The position numbers and the translations under genes are program-made. Of a DNA stretch of 51,405 nt, positions 17,214 through 26,682 are shown in pieces. Position 1 is the first letter of the stretch. Every line of letters begins with the position of its first letter. Source of the DNA: an uncultured Desulfovibrio sp. (GTDB lineage Bacteria; Desulfobacterota; Desulfovibrionia; Desulfovibrionales; Desulfovibrionaceae); contig NZ_CALUYG010000019.1 in NCBI RefSeq assembly GCF_944324935.1, positions 1 to 51,405 of the forward strand. The letters are read 5' to 3'. Under the pieces are notes generated by a model. That model was not told the origin of the DNA. It searched no databases and saw only the letters and a program-made list of their open reading frames with translations.

Positions 17214-17241
17214 AAAAGGCCCCGTTTACGGGGCCTTTTTT
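17214..17241. terminator. Bidirectional terminator between metY and the chemoreceptor
   Basis: AAAAGGCCCCG (17214-17224) and CGGGGCCTTTT (17229-17239) form an 11-bp stem over a four-base loop with TT after it. It serves metY on the plus strand and the chemoreceptor gene on the minus strand. Confidence 0.9.
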
Positions 17242-17264
17242 CTTCATGGCGGGAAGGTGGCGGG

Positions 17265-19343
17265 CTATTCCACCAGCCTGTCGGCCACCTTCTGCAGTTC
17301 CCTGAGTTCTTCGGTCAGCGCCTGGGTGGATTCGGTGGCCTGCGACATGGCGTCGACCAGTTCCTTGCTGATGGTGTTGACCTCTTCAACGGCGTTGTTG
17401 ATCTGGGCGGAGGTGGCGGACTGCTCCTCACTGGCGGAAGCGATGAGGCGCACCATATCCGCCGCCTCGGTGGACAGCGTGACGATGGCGGCCAGATGAT
17501 CGCCGGAGGCGCGGGCCAGTTCGGTCACCTGATTGATGCCGCCGACGGCCTCGTCCACATTCTTCATATTGGTGACAGCATCGCGCTGGATGCCGCCCAT
17601 GGTCTTGTCCACCTCGGTGGTGGCGGCCATGGTCTTTTCGGCCAGCTTGCGGACCTCGTCGGCCACCACGGCGAAGCCGCGGCCGGCTTCCCCGGCGCGG
17701 GCGGCCTCGATGGCCGCATTGAGCGCCAGCAGGTTGGTCTGGTCGGCGATATCGGAGATGACGGTCATCACCTGCGTGATGTTCTGGGCCTCGCCGTGCA
17801 GATGCTCCATGTCCGCGCGCAGGCGCAGGGACTTTTCCTGCACGGCATTGATGGCCGTGACGACGTCGTTGACGATGCCCTGTCCTTCGCTGGCCTTGTC
17901 GCGCATGGTGGCGGAGTGGGAGGCGGCGTCCTCCGCGTTCTTGGCGATGTTGAGGACGGCGGCGTTCATCTGTTCCATGGCCGACATGGTCTCGGCCATG
18001 CGCTGCGAGGTCTGGCGCGAGGATTCGTCCGCCTTGGCGATGAGCGTGAGCACGCTGCCGCAGGCCGTATTGGCCGTGCTGATGCGGGTGGTGGTCTCGC
18101 CGGCGGCCTCCTGGATGCGTTCGGCCGTTTCTTCCATATGGCGCTGTTGCCGGGTGATCTCCGTGAAGTCCAGCCAGACGACCAGCGTATCCCGGACGTT
18201 CTGCTGATTGTCGAAAATGGGCGTGGCCACGACCGCGCCGAAGGCTTCCCCCTTGCCCGGGATAGTGAGGTGGCGGTTTTCCCGGAGGGTCTTGCGCGTT
18301 TCCACACAGCGGCGGGCAATGTCGTCATCCGCGCCGATGAAGGCGCGCATATTCATGTTGACGTAGCTTTCCGGCTCGCCCTTGTGGGCGAAGAGATCCA
18401 GCATGGGCGCGTTGACGAAGCGGATGACCTCCTCCGTATCGCAGACCATGACCGGCGTGGGCATGGAGCTCAGCACGCCCCTGGAGAAGGCAAGCTGCGC
18501 CACCAGCTTGTCCAGCATGCTGTCGAGCGCGCGGGCCAGTTCGCCCACCTCGTTCTGGGCCGTATCATGCAGACGGGAGGAGTGGTCGCCGTCCATGACC
18601 TGCCGGGCAAAGCGGGCGGTGTCGGCCAGGGGGCGGCAGATGCCGCGCCGTACGAAGATGAATGAGTAGACCAGCGCGCCCGCGAGCAGCAGCAGGGTCA
18701 CCGTCAGCAGGGTGATGCTCCGCATGACGCGGGCGCGGCTTTCCTCCACCTGAGCGGCGGTGCGTGCGGAAAGGAGACGGAAGAATTCCTTCAGCGGCTG
18801 CATGATCTTGTCCGTCTGGCGGGTGTAGTCCTCGCCGAAGACCAGCAAGCAGGCCAGTTCCCTGTCCGGCGCGCCGGTGACGCTCTTGCCGTCCGCCGTG
18901 GTGGTGATGCCCTTGACGGCGTTCATGGCCTTTGTCTCCAGGACCACCAGCGCGTTGGAAAGGTCGTTGGCCTGCTTGACCAGCGCGAATTCCTGCTCGG
19001 TAAAGCCGTTTTCACGCATGAGATCCGTCAGACTGACCGTGCGCCCGGGGGCCACGGCCTTGTCCTGCGAACGGGGGATTTTGCCGGCGCGCTCATCCAC
19101 GATGGCAAGGTAGGCCGTTTCGTAACGCGCATCGCCGGTGACGGCGTATTCGCGTACGTTGCTGGTCAGCATCTCAGAGGATTGCATCAGCTCGTTGGCA
19201 AGTTGCAGGGCGACTTCTTTCTGCCGGTTCATGCGGACGTTGCCTTCCACATCGCGGTAGAGAGTGCAGACAAGCAGGGCCACGCAGCAGATCAGGACGA
19301 ACATGATGCCATTGACAAGGCTGGTCGAGCGCGAAATGGTCAT
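17265..19343 (-). CDS. Methyl-accepting chemotaxis protein with PAS domain
   Basis: 692 residues. TM1 (about 10-30), a helical periplasmic sensor, TM2 (about 205-230), HAMP, a PAS-like domain (about 285-385) and a full signalling domain with the hairpin tip [20 protein letters not shown]. No C-terminal CheR/CheB pentapeptide is visible. The ligand is unknown. ATG 19343 is preferred to the upstream TTG because GGGGGAA precedes it. A sigma-28-type promoter lies at 19374-19400, consistent with co-regulation with flagella. No che genes are in the window. Confidence 0.88.
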   Translation of the reverse strand: MTISRSTSLVNGIMFVLICCVALLVCTLYRDVEGNVRMNRQKEVALQLANELMQSSEMLTSNVREYAVTGDARYETAYLAIVDERAGKIPRSQDKAVAPGRTVSLTDLMRENGFTEQEFALVKQANDLSNALVVLETKAMNAVKGITTTADGKSVTGAPDRELACLLVFGEDYTRQTDKIMQPLKEFFRLLSARTAAQVEESRARVMRSITLLTVTLLLLAGALVYSFIFVRRGICRPLADTARFARQVMDGDHSSRLHDTAQNEVGELARALDSMLDKLVAQLAFSRGVLSSMPTPVMVCDTEEVIRFVNAPMLDLFAHKGEPESYVNMNMRAFIGADDDIARRCVETRKTLRENRHLTIPGKGEAFGAVVATPIFDNQQNVRDTLVVWLDFTEITRQQRHMEETAERIQEAAGETTTRISTANTACGSVLTLIAKADESSRQTSQRMAETMSAMEQMNAAVLNIAKNAEDAASHSATMRDKASEGQGIVNDVVTAINAVQEKSLRLRADMEHLHGEAQNITQVMTVISDIADQTNLLALNAAIEAARAGEAGRGFAVVADEVRKLAEKTMAATTEVDKTMGGIQRDAVTNMKNVDEAVGGINQVTELARASGDHLAAIVTLSTEAADMVRLIASASEEQSATSAQINNAVEEVNTISKELVDAMSQATESTQALTEELRELQKVADRLVE

Positions 19344-19373
19344 ACGGGCTTCCCCCAACGTTATATGACGTTC

Positions 19374-19400
19374 TTATCGGCGTACGCGGGGAAAGCATTA
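19374..19400 (-). promoter_or_regulatory. Sigma-28 (FliA)-type promoter of the chemoreceptor gene
   Basis: On the minus strand TAAT (19400-19397), 15 bases, then GCCGATAA (19381-19374). The -10 is a perfect match to the flagellar sigma-28 consensus and the -35 is three of four. It lies 31 bases before the ATG. Confidence 0.7.
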
Positions 19401-19509
19401 GCGATGAATGCGCCAGACGTGCGGAAAGGCCCGGCACGGCGGAGCTCCCGCATGGGGGCCCGCCGTGCCGGAGTATCGGAGGATGCGGCCGTGCCGGAGA
19501 GAGGGCGGA

Positions 19510-21813
19510 TCAGGCGGCGGTGGTATTGACCTGCATCTTCCAGATGCCACAGGGGCAGACGCCGGCGCAGATGCCGCAGCCGATGCAGCGGGTCGGGTCG
19601 GACGCGTAGGTGGCGCTGCCGTCCGCCTCCACCGTGCGGCTGATGGCCTGTTGCGGGCAGGCCGTCAGACAGAGACTGCAATCGCGGCAGGTGCCGCAGC
19701 TTATGCAGCGTTCGTAGTCGTGGGCCGCATCGGGACGCTTGTCCGCCGGGCAGGGCGCGAACCAGGCCGTGTGCAGGCTGGCGGCCGGTACGCACTGGCG
19801 CTGGGTACGCGCGGCCTCCGCGACCGTGCCGCGCAGGCGGGCGTCCACGGCCTCGGCGACGCGCCGGCCGGAGCCGATGGCGTCCACCAGCAGGCCGGGC
19901 CGTACCACATCGCCCACGGCAAAGACGTTGTCCAGCACGCTGCCGTCGGCGGCCGGCGAGAGCCAGTCGCGGAAGCGCGGGGCCGTCTCGGGCACGAAGT
20001 CCAGTTCCGGCGTCTCGCCCACGCTGATGATGACCATATCCGCCGGGAAGAGGCGGCCTTCCTCGTCCACGAGGCCCTGTTCCGTGATCTCCCGGGTGCG
20101 CACCGGCCAGACGATCTTGCCGCCGAGGGATTCGATGTGCGCCATCTCATGGGCAAAGGCGGCGGGCTTTTGCACGTCGATGCAGGTCACGTCGCGCGCG
20201 CCGCAGGCAAAGGCCCCGGCAGCCACGTCCATGCCCGCATTGCCGCAGCCGATGACCACCACCCGTTCGGGCACGGCGGGCGATTCGCCACGGTTCACGG
20301 CCTTGAGGAAGTCGATGCCCGCCACGACGCGTTCCTTGCCCGGCCAGGGGAAGATGCGCGCCTTGTGGCCGCCCGTGGCGACGATGACGGCATCGTGCTC
20401 CTTGCGCAGGGCGGCAAAGCGTTCGGCATCCACCCGGCAGCCGGTGCGGATGGTCACGCCGGCGTCGCGGATGCGTTGCAGTTCCGCGGCCAGCACATCC
20501 TCATCGAGCCGGGCATGGGGGATGACCTGCCGCAGCTTGCCGCCGATCTCTTCGTCGGCTTCGTAGACGGTGACAGCGTGCCCCTTGTGCACGAGCTGCC
20601 AGGCAGCGCTCAGGCCGCCCACGCCGCCGCCGATGATGCCCACGCTCTTGCCGCTGGCCGGGGCGGCGACCGGCAGCGCCGTTTCGGCGGAGAGCCGCCC
20701 CAGCGCGCCTATCTGGATGGCGTCGTCCAGCTGGTTGCGGCTGCAGGCGGTCTGGCAGAGATTGGGGCAGACATGGCCGCAGACCGAGGCCGGGAAGGGG
20801 CTGTGCTCCAGCACGAGGCGCAGCGCCTCGTCCACGCGGCCCTGGCGCAGCAGGTTGAAGCGGCGCTGCGAGGGGATGCCCGCCGGGCAGGCGTGCTCGC
20901 ACGGGGCGTCATGGCGGGCGTTTTCCCAGACGGGACGGCGCAGGCGGTCCGCATCATGCACGACAAGGCCGCGCACGCTGAAATCATCCGGGCAGACGTC
21001 GCTGAAGATGCCGTTCTCCACCCAGCGGTTACGGCGGAAATCGTGCATGTCCGGCAGGCCTTCATGGCTGTCCGCGGCGTGCGGGGCGGGCAGAATCTTG
21101 CGCCAGTGCTTCCAGACGGTGAGCTCCCGGCGCAGGCGCGGCCGTTCCACGGCATCGAGGAAGGCTTCCAGTCCGGCATCCAGAAAGGCGATGTCGTCCT
21201 CGTCCAGCGGATGCACGGCCACATCCGGCGGCAGGTCGCCCAGCGGGCCGCGTACATAGATGACGCCGCCCACCATGCCCACGCAGGGGCGTTCGCCCAG
21301 CACGCTGGAGAGGGTCTGGCTGTTCCAGCCGCAGACCACGGCCTTGCCGCCGCCCATGAATTCGAAGGAAAAGCTGCCCACGCTTTGCAGCACCCAGAGT
21401 TCGGGAGCTTCATAGAGGGGGTCGTGCTTCATGAGCGAGCCGGAGCGGGTCCCGGCGCGTCCGCCGATATAGATGCGTCCGGCGGCGGCGCAGTGCCCCG
21501 CCGTGTCCCCGGCGTCGCCGCGCACGATGATACGTCCGCCGGCATTGAGCCAGCCCACATCGGCCGGGGCCGGGCCGTTGACGATGACCTCGGTGTCCGG
21601 CATGCACATGCCGCCCACGCGCTGGCCGGGATTGGTGACCACGAAGCGCAGGGGGCGGCCTTCACGGTTCCAGAGCGGCCCGCCGATGTCGTGCTGGCCG
21701 GAGGCTTCGATGACGAAATCGGTTTCGCCGCGTTCCACCGCCTCCTCGATGCGCAGGAGCAGGTCCTGTGTGGAAAGGCGCTGGTGTTCATGTACGGTCG
21801 TCAGATGCAGCAT
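19510..21813 (-). CDS. Fusion of glutamate synthase GXGXG domain and GltD-like NAD(P)H oxidoreductase with ferredoxin domain
   Basis: 767 residues. Residues about 30-230 form the GXGXG beta-helix normally at the C-terminus of the glutamate synthase large subunit. Next comes the GltD region: Cys-rich N-terminal Fe-S part (about 310-365), FAD-binding GIIGGGVGGLSAAW (near 390), NAD(P)H-binding VVIGCGNAGMD, and a C-terminal double-cluster ferredoxin (CISCGTCRDCSLC and CIGCGICAGVCPCG, last 80 residues). It would feed NAD(P)H electrons to the FMN synthase subunit and complete its fold. It starts 12 bases after the FMN subunit stop; last gene of the three-gene operon. Confidence 0.82.
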   Translation of the reverse strand: MLHLTTVHEHQRLSTQDLLLRIEEAVERGETDFVIEASGQHDIGGPLWNREGRPLRFVVTNPGQRVGGMCMPDTEVIVNGPAPADVGWLNAGGRIIVRGDAGDTAGHCAAAGRIYIGGRAGTRSGSLMKHDPLYEAPELWVLQSVGSFSFEFMGGGKAVVCGWNSQTLSSVLGERPCVGMVGGVIYVRGPLGDLPPDVAVHPLDEDDIAFLDAGLEAFLDAVERPRLRRELTVWKHWRKILPAPHAADSHEGLPDMHDFRRNRWVENGIFSDVCPDDFSVRGLVVHDADRLRRPVWENARHDAPCEHACPAGIPSQRRFNLLRQGRVDEALRLVLEHSPFPASVCGHVCPNLCQTACSRNQLDDAIQIGALGRLSAETALPVAAPASGKSVGIIGGGVGGLSAAWQLVHKGHAVTVYEADEEIGGKLRQVIPHARLDEDVLAAELQRIRDAGVTIRTGCRVDAERFAALRKEHDAVIVATGGHKARIFPWPGKERVVAGIDFLKAVNRGESPAVPERVVVIGCGNAGMDVAAGAFACGARDVTCIDVQKPAAFAHEMAHIESLGGKIVWPVRTREITEQGLVDEEGRLFPADMVIISVGETPELDFVPETAPRFRDWLSPAADGSVLDNVFAVGDVVRPGLLVDAIGSGRRVAEAVDARLRGTVAEAARTQRQCVPAASLHTAWFAPCPADKRPDAAHDYERCISCGTCRDCSLCLTACPQQAISRTVEADGSATYASDPTRCIGCGICAGVCPCGIWKMQVNTTAA

Positions 21814-21825
21814 GACAAATCTCCG

Positions 21826-23457
21826 TCAGCAGGCATAGGAAATATGCAGGGTATCGGCCACGTCCTTGCTGGTGGCAACCAGCGCGTCGGAGCGGCCCAC
21901 GGGCAGGGAGCTGTTGCCCACCGGGGCGAGCAGCTTCCGCAGTTCGTCGTCAAAGGTCAGCATGTAGTCAACGATGTTCTGCGCGCCCCTGTCCACGTCC
22001 AGCCGGCGGACGAGGCGCGGGTCCTGCGTGCAGATGCCGGAGGGGCACTTGCCGGTGGAGCAGGCGTTGCAGCGGCCCTGCTCGTTGCCCACGCAGCCCA
22101 GGAGCTGGATGAGCAGCTTGCCCATGATGATGCCGTTGGCGCCCAGACAGATCATCTTGAAGGCGTCGGCCGCGGCGTTGCCCGTCATGCCCATGCCGCC
22201 GCCGGCCCAGAGGGGGATCTGGCCCTGCAGACCCTGCGAGACGGCGGCAAGGTAGCAGTCGCGCAGCTTGGAGACGATGGGATGGCCGGTGTGGTCGAGG
22301 GAGATCTCGTTGGCCGCGCCCGTGCCACCCTGGATGCCGTCGATGAAGAAGCCGCCGCAGATGCGGTAGGGGTCGCGCAAAAGGTTGTTGTAGACCGAGA
22401 CCGAGGTGGCCGAGGCCGCGCACTTGATGGCCACCGGCACGCGGAAGCCGAAGGCCGCATTGAGCGAAAGGTGCATCTTCTGCACCGACTCCTCGATGGA
22501 ATAGAGGCCCTGATGGTTCGGCGGCGAATGGAGGGTGGTGCGCGGCACGCCGCGGATGGCCTGGATGTGCGGGGCCACCTTGGCCGCGGGCAAGAGGCCG
22601 CCGTCCCCCGGCTTGGCTCCCTGACCGATCTTGATGAGCACGCCCGCGGGGTCGGTCTTCATGCGGGGCATGGCCCGGATGATGCGGTTCCAGCCGAAGT
22701 GGCCGGACGCGATCTGCAGGATCATGTAGCGGAGCTGGTCGGATTCCAGCAGGCGTACGGGCATGCCGCCCTCGCCGGAGCACATGCGCACGGGCAGGCC
22801 GCAGACCTCGTTGAGGTAGGCCGTGGCCAGAGCGATGGCCTCCCAGGCACGGGTGGAGAGCGCGCCGATGCTCATGTCGCTGAAGATGACGGGATATATC
22901 CAGTGTACGGGCGGCGTGCGGCCGTCCAGCACCAGATTGTCCCCGTCGCGGCGCAGGGGCAGGTCCCGTACCGGCATGACGCGGCCCAGCGGGGCGCGCA
23001 TGTCGAAGGTGTGCCGCTCGGAATCCAGGGCCGGGTCGGTCATCTGGCTGATGCGGCCCACCACGATGGCGTCCAGGGTGCGCTGGGTGTTGAGATTGGT
23101 GCGGCCGCCACGCTTGAGGGGACCGCCGGCGCGGGCCAGCAGGGCAAAGCGGTTGTCCGGGTTGCGAACGGGCCGTATGGCCCCGTTGGGGCAGACTTTT
23201 TCGCACATGCCGCAGCCCACGCAGGCGCGGGCGAACTCGGCGCGCTGCCGGATGACCGGGCGCGGGCGGTGCTCCTGCCGCGGCGTGGGGAAGGGCCCGT
23301 CCGACAACGGCAGGCTGTGCCGCCGCACGCTTACCTCGATGGCGTCAAAGGTGCAGGCGGCCACGCAGGAGCCGCAGAGCGTGCAGCTCTCCTCCTGGTA
23401 GTCGATCTTCCAGCGCAGGTCGTTACGCCCGATGTCCTGTGTTCTTACTGCTTCCAT
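21826..23457 (-). CDS. gltB: Glutamate synthase FMN-binding central subunit (archaeal type) with two N-terminal 4Fe-4S clusters
   Basis: 543 residues. Two ferredoxin motifs (C25/28/31/35 and C79/82/85/89) precede the FMN-binding synthase barrel (about 130-510), which carries the gltS signature GGFFIDGIQGGTGAA. Near the end is a Cys motif CNACSTGKCPSGIC binding a further cluster. It reduces 2-iminoglutarate to glutamate using electrons from the GltD-like partner and ammonia from the amidotransferase subunit. The gene overlaps the amidotransferase gene by 13 bases, indicating coupled translation. Confidence 0.87.
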   Translation of the reverse strand: MEAVRTQDIGRNDLRWKIDYQEESCTLCGSCVAACTFDAIEVSVRRHSLPLSDGPFPTPRQEHRPRPVIRQRAEFARACVGCGMCEKVCPNGAIRPVRNPDNRFALLARAGGPLKRGGRTNLNTQRTLDAIVVGRISQMTDPALDSERHTFDMRAPLGRVMPVRDLPLRRDGDNLVLDGRTPPVHWIYPVIFSDMSIGALSTRAWEAIALATAYLNEVCGLPVRMCSGEGGMPVRLLESDQLRYMILQIASGHFGWNRIIRAMPRMKTDPAGVLIKIGQGAKPGDGGLLPAAKVAPHIQAIRGVPRTTLHSPPNHQGLYSIEESVQKMHLSLNAAFGFRVPVAIKCAASATSVSVYNNLLRDPYRICGGFFIDGIQGGTGAANEISLDHTGHPIVSKLRDCYLAAVSQGLQGQIPLWAGGGMGMTGNAAADAFKMICLGANGIIMGKLLIQLLGCVGNEQGRCNACSTGKCPSGICTQDPRLVRRLDVDRGAQNIVDYMLTFDDELRKLLAPVGNSSLPVGRSDALVATSKDVADTLHISYAC

Positions 23458-24551
23458 CTCTGCACCGCCAGGTCGTTGTCGATGAGCACGAGTTCCCGCT
23501 CGTTGGGGTAGATGTCCTTCGAGGCGTCGCGGCCGGGCATGATGGCGTTGAGGCCGCAGACTTCGGAGGCCATGGCCACCATGCCGTCGTCAAAGCCCAC
23601 CACCACGGGGCGCAGCTTCTTGGAGTCGCAACAGGTCAGCATGCTGCCGTCGGGCAGCAGGCCGATGATGGCGTTGGGGCCGTTGATCTCCAGATGGGCC
23701 AGCGATTCGCGGATATGCGTCAGCACCGCGCGGTCGGGGCGGTTCTCCACCTCGGCAAGGGGCAGGGGCGTGATGACGTGCTTGAAGTAGCGCAGCGGCC
23801 ACTTCAGCTCGTGCAACACATAATGCAGGGTGTAAAGGAAGTTCTGCGAGTCGGACTCGAAGCCCACATAGCCCCGGTGCAGGGACTTCTGGAATTCCTT
23901 GTTCTTGGTGAAGAAGGTGTTCTCACCGTTGGCGCAGAGGGTGTAGCCCTGCAAAAAGAAGGGATGGGCCGCGTAGCGCACGATGTCGTAATTGGTGTTC
24001 TGGCGGCACTGGGCCACGATGTTGCGGGCCAGCAGGCGGGAGTCGTCATCCCAGAGGCGGAAATAGGTGGCGATATCCGCCGGATCGCCGATTTCCTTGA
24101 GGGTCAGCACGTCCGGCCAGAAGGAATAGACGTAGCCCGCATCATGCCGCTCCAGCAGGTCACGCAGGGCAAGGCGCGTGTCCACCAGCAGCTCTTCCCG
24201 CTCGGCCCGGCTGCGGTAATGATACACCTCGGGATAATCATAATTGCGGAAGATGTACCGCGGCATGGCCTCGATGCGCAGACCGGGACGCCGATCCACG
24301 TCCGGCACCCATTGCGCCGCCTGCACGAAGCCCCGCTGTTCCATGTAGTCGTTGACCAGCTGCACCCCCTGCGGCGTACAGGCCAGCGAAAGCAGCGGCT
24401 TGTCCTTGTAATGGGCAAACACGCCCTCCAAATCCTGCATGACCAGCGCAAAGCCCGAATTGTCATGCCCTTCCTGTTGCGGCAGCATGAGCTGTAAGGC
24501 CGCCGACGGCGCAAGAGGCGTCAGGCTCTTGATGGATCCGATTCTGCACAT
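23445..24551 (-). CDS. Glutamate synthase class II glutamine amidotransferase subunit
   Basis: 368 residues. It begins MCRIG; Cys2 after Met removal would be the N-terminal nucleophile of the Ntn glutaminase. Conserved QQEGHDNSGFALV and later NGPNAIIGLLPDG segments match the stand-alone GltB N-terminal (archaeal-type) amidotransferase. It releases ammonia from glutamine for the FMN subunit. First gene of the operon; AGGA lies eight bases before the ATG, with a 10-bp hairpin directly upstream of it. Confidence 0.85.
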   Translation of the reverse strand: MCRIGSIKSLTPLAPSAALQLMLPQQEGHDNSGFALVMQDLEGVFAHYKDKPLLSLACTPQGVQLVNDYMEQRGFVQAAQWVPDVDRRPGLRIEAMPRYIFRNYDYPEVYHYRSRAEREELLVDTRLALRDLLERHDAGYVYSFWPDVLTLKEIGDPADIATYFRLWDDDSRLLARNIVAQCRQNTNYDIVRYAAHPFFLQGYTLCANGENTFFTKNKEFQKSLHRGYVGFESDSQNFLYTLHYVLHELKWPLRYFKHVITPLPLAEVENRPDRAVLTHIRESLAHLEINGPNAIIGLLPDGSMLTCCDSKKLRPVVVGFDDGMVAMASEVCGLNAIMPGRDASKDIYPNERELVLIDNDLAVQRWKQ

Positions 24552-24565
24552 ATGTTCGTCCTGTG

Positions 24566-24608
24566 GCGGCCCGCGCCCGCCGAGTTCGGGAGAACGGACG
24601 CGGGCCGC
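24566..24608 (-). promoter_or_regulatory. Hairpin next to the SD of the glutamate synthase operon
   Basis: GCGGCCCGCG (24566-24575) and CGCGGGCCGC (24599-24608) pair perfectly. On the mRNA the stem ends a few bases before the AGGA SD, and no U-run follows. It may modulate translation or protect the 5' end. Confidence 0.45.
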
Positions 24609-24744
24609 GTGTATGGTTTGCGTTCACAAGATTTCGGTTGGATTACATTCTTTCCACCCGCTTCAGAACGAGTCCATAGGCAAGGAGATCCCCATGCCCG
24701 CTCCCGAAAACTCGTCCGTACAGGCGGGAATCCCCTGCAACGGC

Positions 24745-26574
24745 TTATTCCGGCACGATTTCCTTGAATTCGTCTCCATAGCTGTCCTTGACGATGCCAT
24801 GTTCCTCGAGGAGGACGCACCAGCGGCGAATGGTGCCGAAGATGACAAAGAGCATCATGACCATGACGAGCAGGCTGAGGAATACCAGCAGATACTTGTC
24901 GTTGGGGATGTATTGGTAAAGGATCAGCCAGATGCCGGCCCAGAAGGTGATGATGGTCATAAAGACACCCGGAATGCCTGTCATGAGGGCATACCCGCCC
25001 TTGTTCATACGAAGCAGGACGGTGGTGCCGATAAGCAGGGTCACTGACGCAAGCAGCTGGTTGCTGATGCCGAACAGGGGCCAGATATTGCTGATATCGC
25101 CGCTATACACAAGGTAACCCCACGCGCCGGTAAAAATGAAGCTGGTTACGAAGACGCTTGGCCACCAGTTCTTGTCTCCCCAGCGGGGAGAAATCTTGCC
25201 AAGCATTTCCTGCAGGAAAAATCGTCCCACACGCGTGCCAGCGTCCACGGCTGAAAGGATGAATACGGCTTCAAACATGATGGCGAAGTGATACCAGTAG
25301 GCCATCAGGTGCTGCATGAAAGGGATCCTTGAGAAAATATGAGCCATGCCGACAGCAAGGGAAACGGAACCGCCTGGGCGGTGCATCAGATTTTCCCGCA
25401 CTTCCTGTTCCAGAACAGGAAGCTCCTGGACCTTCATGCCAAGCGCGTTGAAGGCCTGCTCGGGCGAATTGATGGCAAAGTAGTCCGCGGGGATGAGCAC
25501 ACAGGCGGCGATCAGGGCCATAATGGCCACAAAACCTTCCAGCAGCATGGCGCCGTAGCCCACAAAGAGCACATCATGCTCCTGGCCAATCATCTTGGGC
25601 GTGGTGCCGGTGCCGATGGTGGCATGGAAGCCGGAGAGCGCGCCGCAGGCTATGGTGATGAAGATGAAGGGAACGACGGGCCCCCCCACGATGGGGCCGC
25701 CGCCTTCAATGAACTTGGTGAATGGCGGCATGTTGAAGTGCGGCATGACGAAGATGATGCCGATAGCCAGTGCCAGAATGGTGCCCACCTTCAGGAATGT
25801 GGAGAGATAGTCTCGCGGCAGCAGCAGGAGCCAGACAGGAAGGACTGAGGCGATGAATCCGTAGATCGGGATCAGGATGGACATGGATTTTTTGTCGATG
25901 TCCAGCCAGCCGAAAATTTCGGGATGAGCGGCGACCACGGGGCCGGAAAGCAGGCACAGCGCCAGCAGGATCACGCCGATGATGGAGGCCCCCAGCACAT
26001 CGCCCTTGCGCCAAATTTGCATGTACAGTCCCATGATGATGGCGATGGGGATGGTTGCCGCCACGGTATAGGTGGACCAGAGGCTGTTGTGCATGGCGTT
26101 GACTACCGCGATGGACAGACCCGCCAGCGTCAGGATCAGGATGGCGAGCACCGCCCAGGCGGCCACGGCGCCGGTAGTCTTGTCGATCTCTTGACTGGCG
26201 ATATAGGCCAAGCTCTGGCCGCGGTGGCGCACGGAGCAAAACAGTACCACCATGTCGTGGACGCCACCCGCAAGGACGCATCCGATCAGGATCCAGAGCA
26301 TGCCCGGCATATAGCCGAACTGGGCCGCCAGTACGGGCCCCAGCAGCGGGCCGGCTGCGGCGATAGCCGCGAAATGATGCCCGAATAGCACAAACTTGTT
26401 GGTCTGGATGTAGTCGTGCCCATCCGCGTATTTGACCGCTGGCGTGGGACGGGCGTCATTCAGGTTCAGGACTTTGCGTGCGATGAAGAGTCCATAGAAC
26501 CGGTAACCGATGGCGAAGACGCATAGTGCGGCAAAGATGATGGTGACGGCATTTATGCCTGACAGGTATTCCAT
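24745..26574 (-). CDS. cstA: Carbon starvation protein CstA (peptide/pyruvate transporter family)
   Basis: 609 residues, about 16 hydrophobic segments, starting MEYLSGINAVTIIF. Signature stretches include FGHHFAAIAAAGPLLGPVLA and GFHATIGTGTTPKMI. CstA proteins import peptides, and some family members take up pyruvate. The size fits the shorter CstA form. TTGGAGGCATCTT precedes the ATG. It lies between glnN and the glutamate synthase genes on the same strand, with 108 and 193 base gaps, so co-expression is possible but each gap can hold a promoter. Confidence 0.88.
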   Translation of the reverse strand: MEYLSGINAVTIIFAALCVFAIGYRFYGLFIARKVLNLNDARPTPAVKYADGHDYIQTNKFVLFGHHFAAIAAAGPLLGPVLAAQFGYMPGMLWILIGCVLAGGVHDMVVLFCSVRHRGQSLAYIASQEIDKTTGAVAAWAVLAILILTLAGLSIAVVNAMHNSLWSTYTVAATIPIAIIMGLYMQIWRKGDVLGASIIGVILLALCLLSGPVVAAHPEIFGWLDIDKKSMSILIPIYGFIASVLPVWLLLLPRDYLSTFLKVGTILALAIGIIFVMPHFNMPPFTKFIEGGGPIVGGPVVPFIFITIACGALSGFHATIGTGTTPKMIGQEHDVLFVGYGAMLLEGFVAIMALIAACVLIPADYFAINSPEQAFNALGMKVQELPVLEQEVRENLMHRPGGSVSLAVGMAHIFSRIPFMQHLMAYWYHFAIMFEAVFILSAVDAGTRVGRFFLQEMLGKISPRWGDKNWWPSVFVTSFIFTGAWGYLVYSGDISNIWPLFGISNQLLASVTLLIGTTVLLRMNKGGYALMTGIPGVFMTIITFWAGIWLILYQYIPNDKYLLVFLSLLVMVMMLFVIFGTIRRWCVLLEEHGIVKDSYGDEFKEIVPE

Positions 26575-26682
26575 AAGATGCCTCCAAATTGTGGAAGTCC
26601 AGCAGTGATTTGACAGTAGGCGATATCCCGGTTGCCGTTGCTCGGCATGGCATATTTGAGCGGATACCCCAAAAAAACGCGC

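Noticed and set aside
19408-23511. 1367-codon plus-strand frame
   Set aside because: It runs across two glutamate synthase genes and their junction on the opposite strand; composition is shadow-like.
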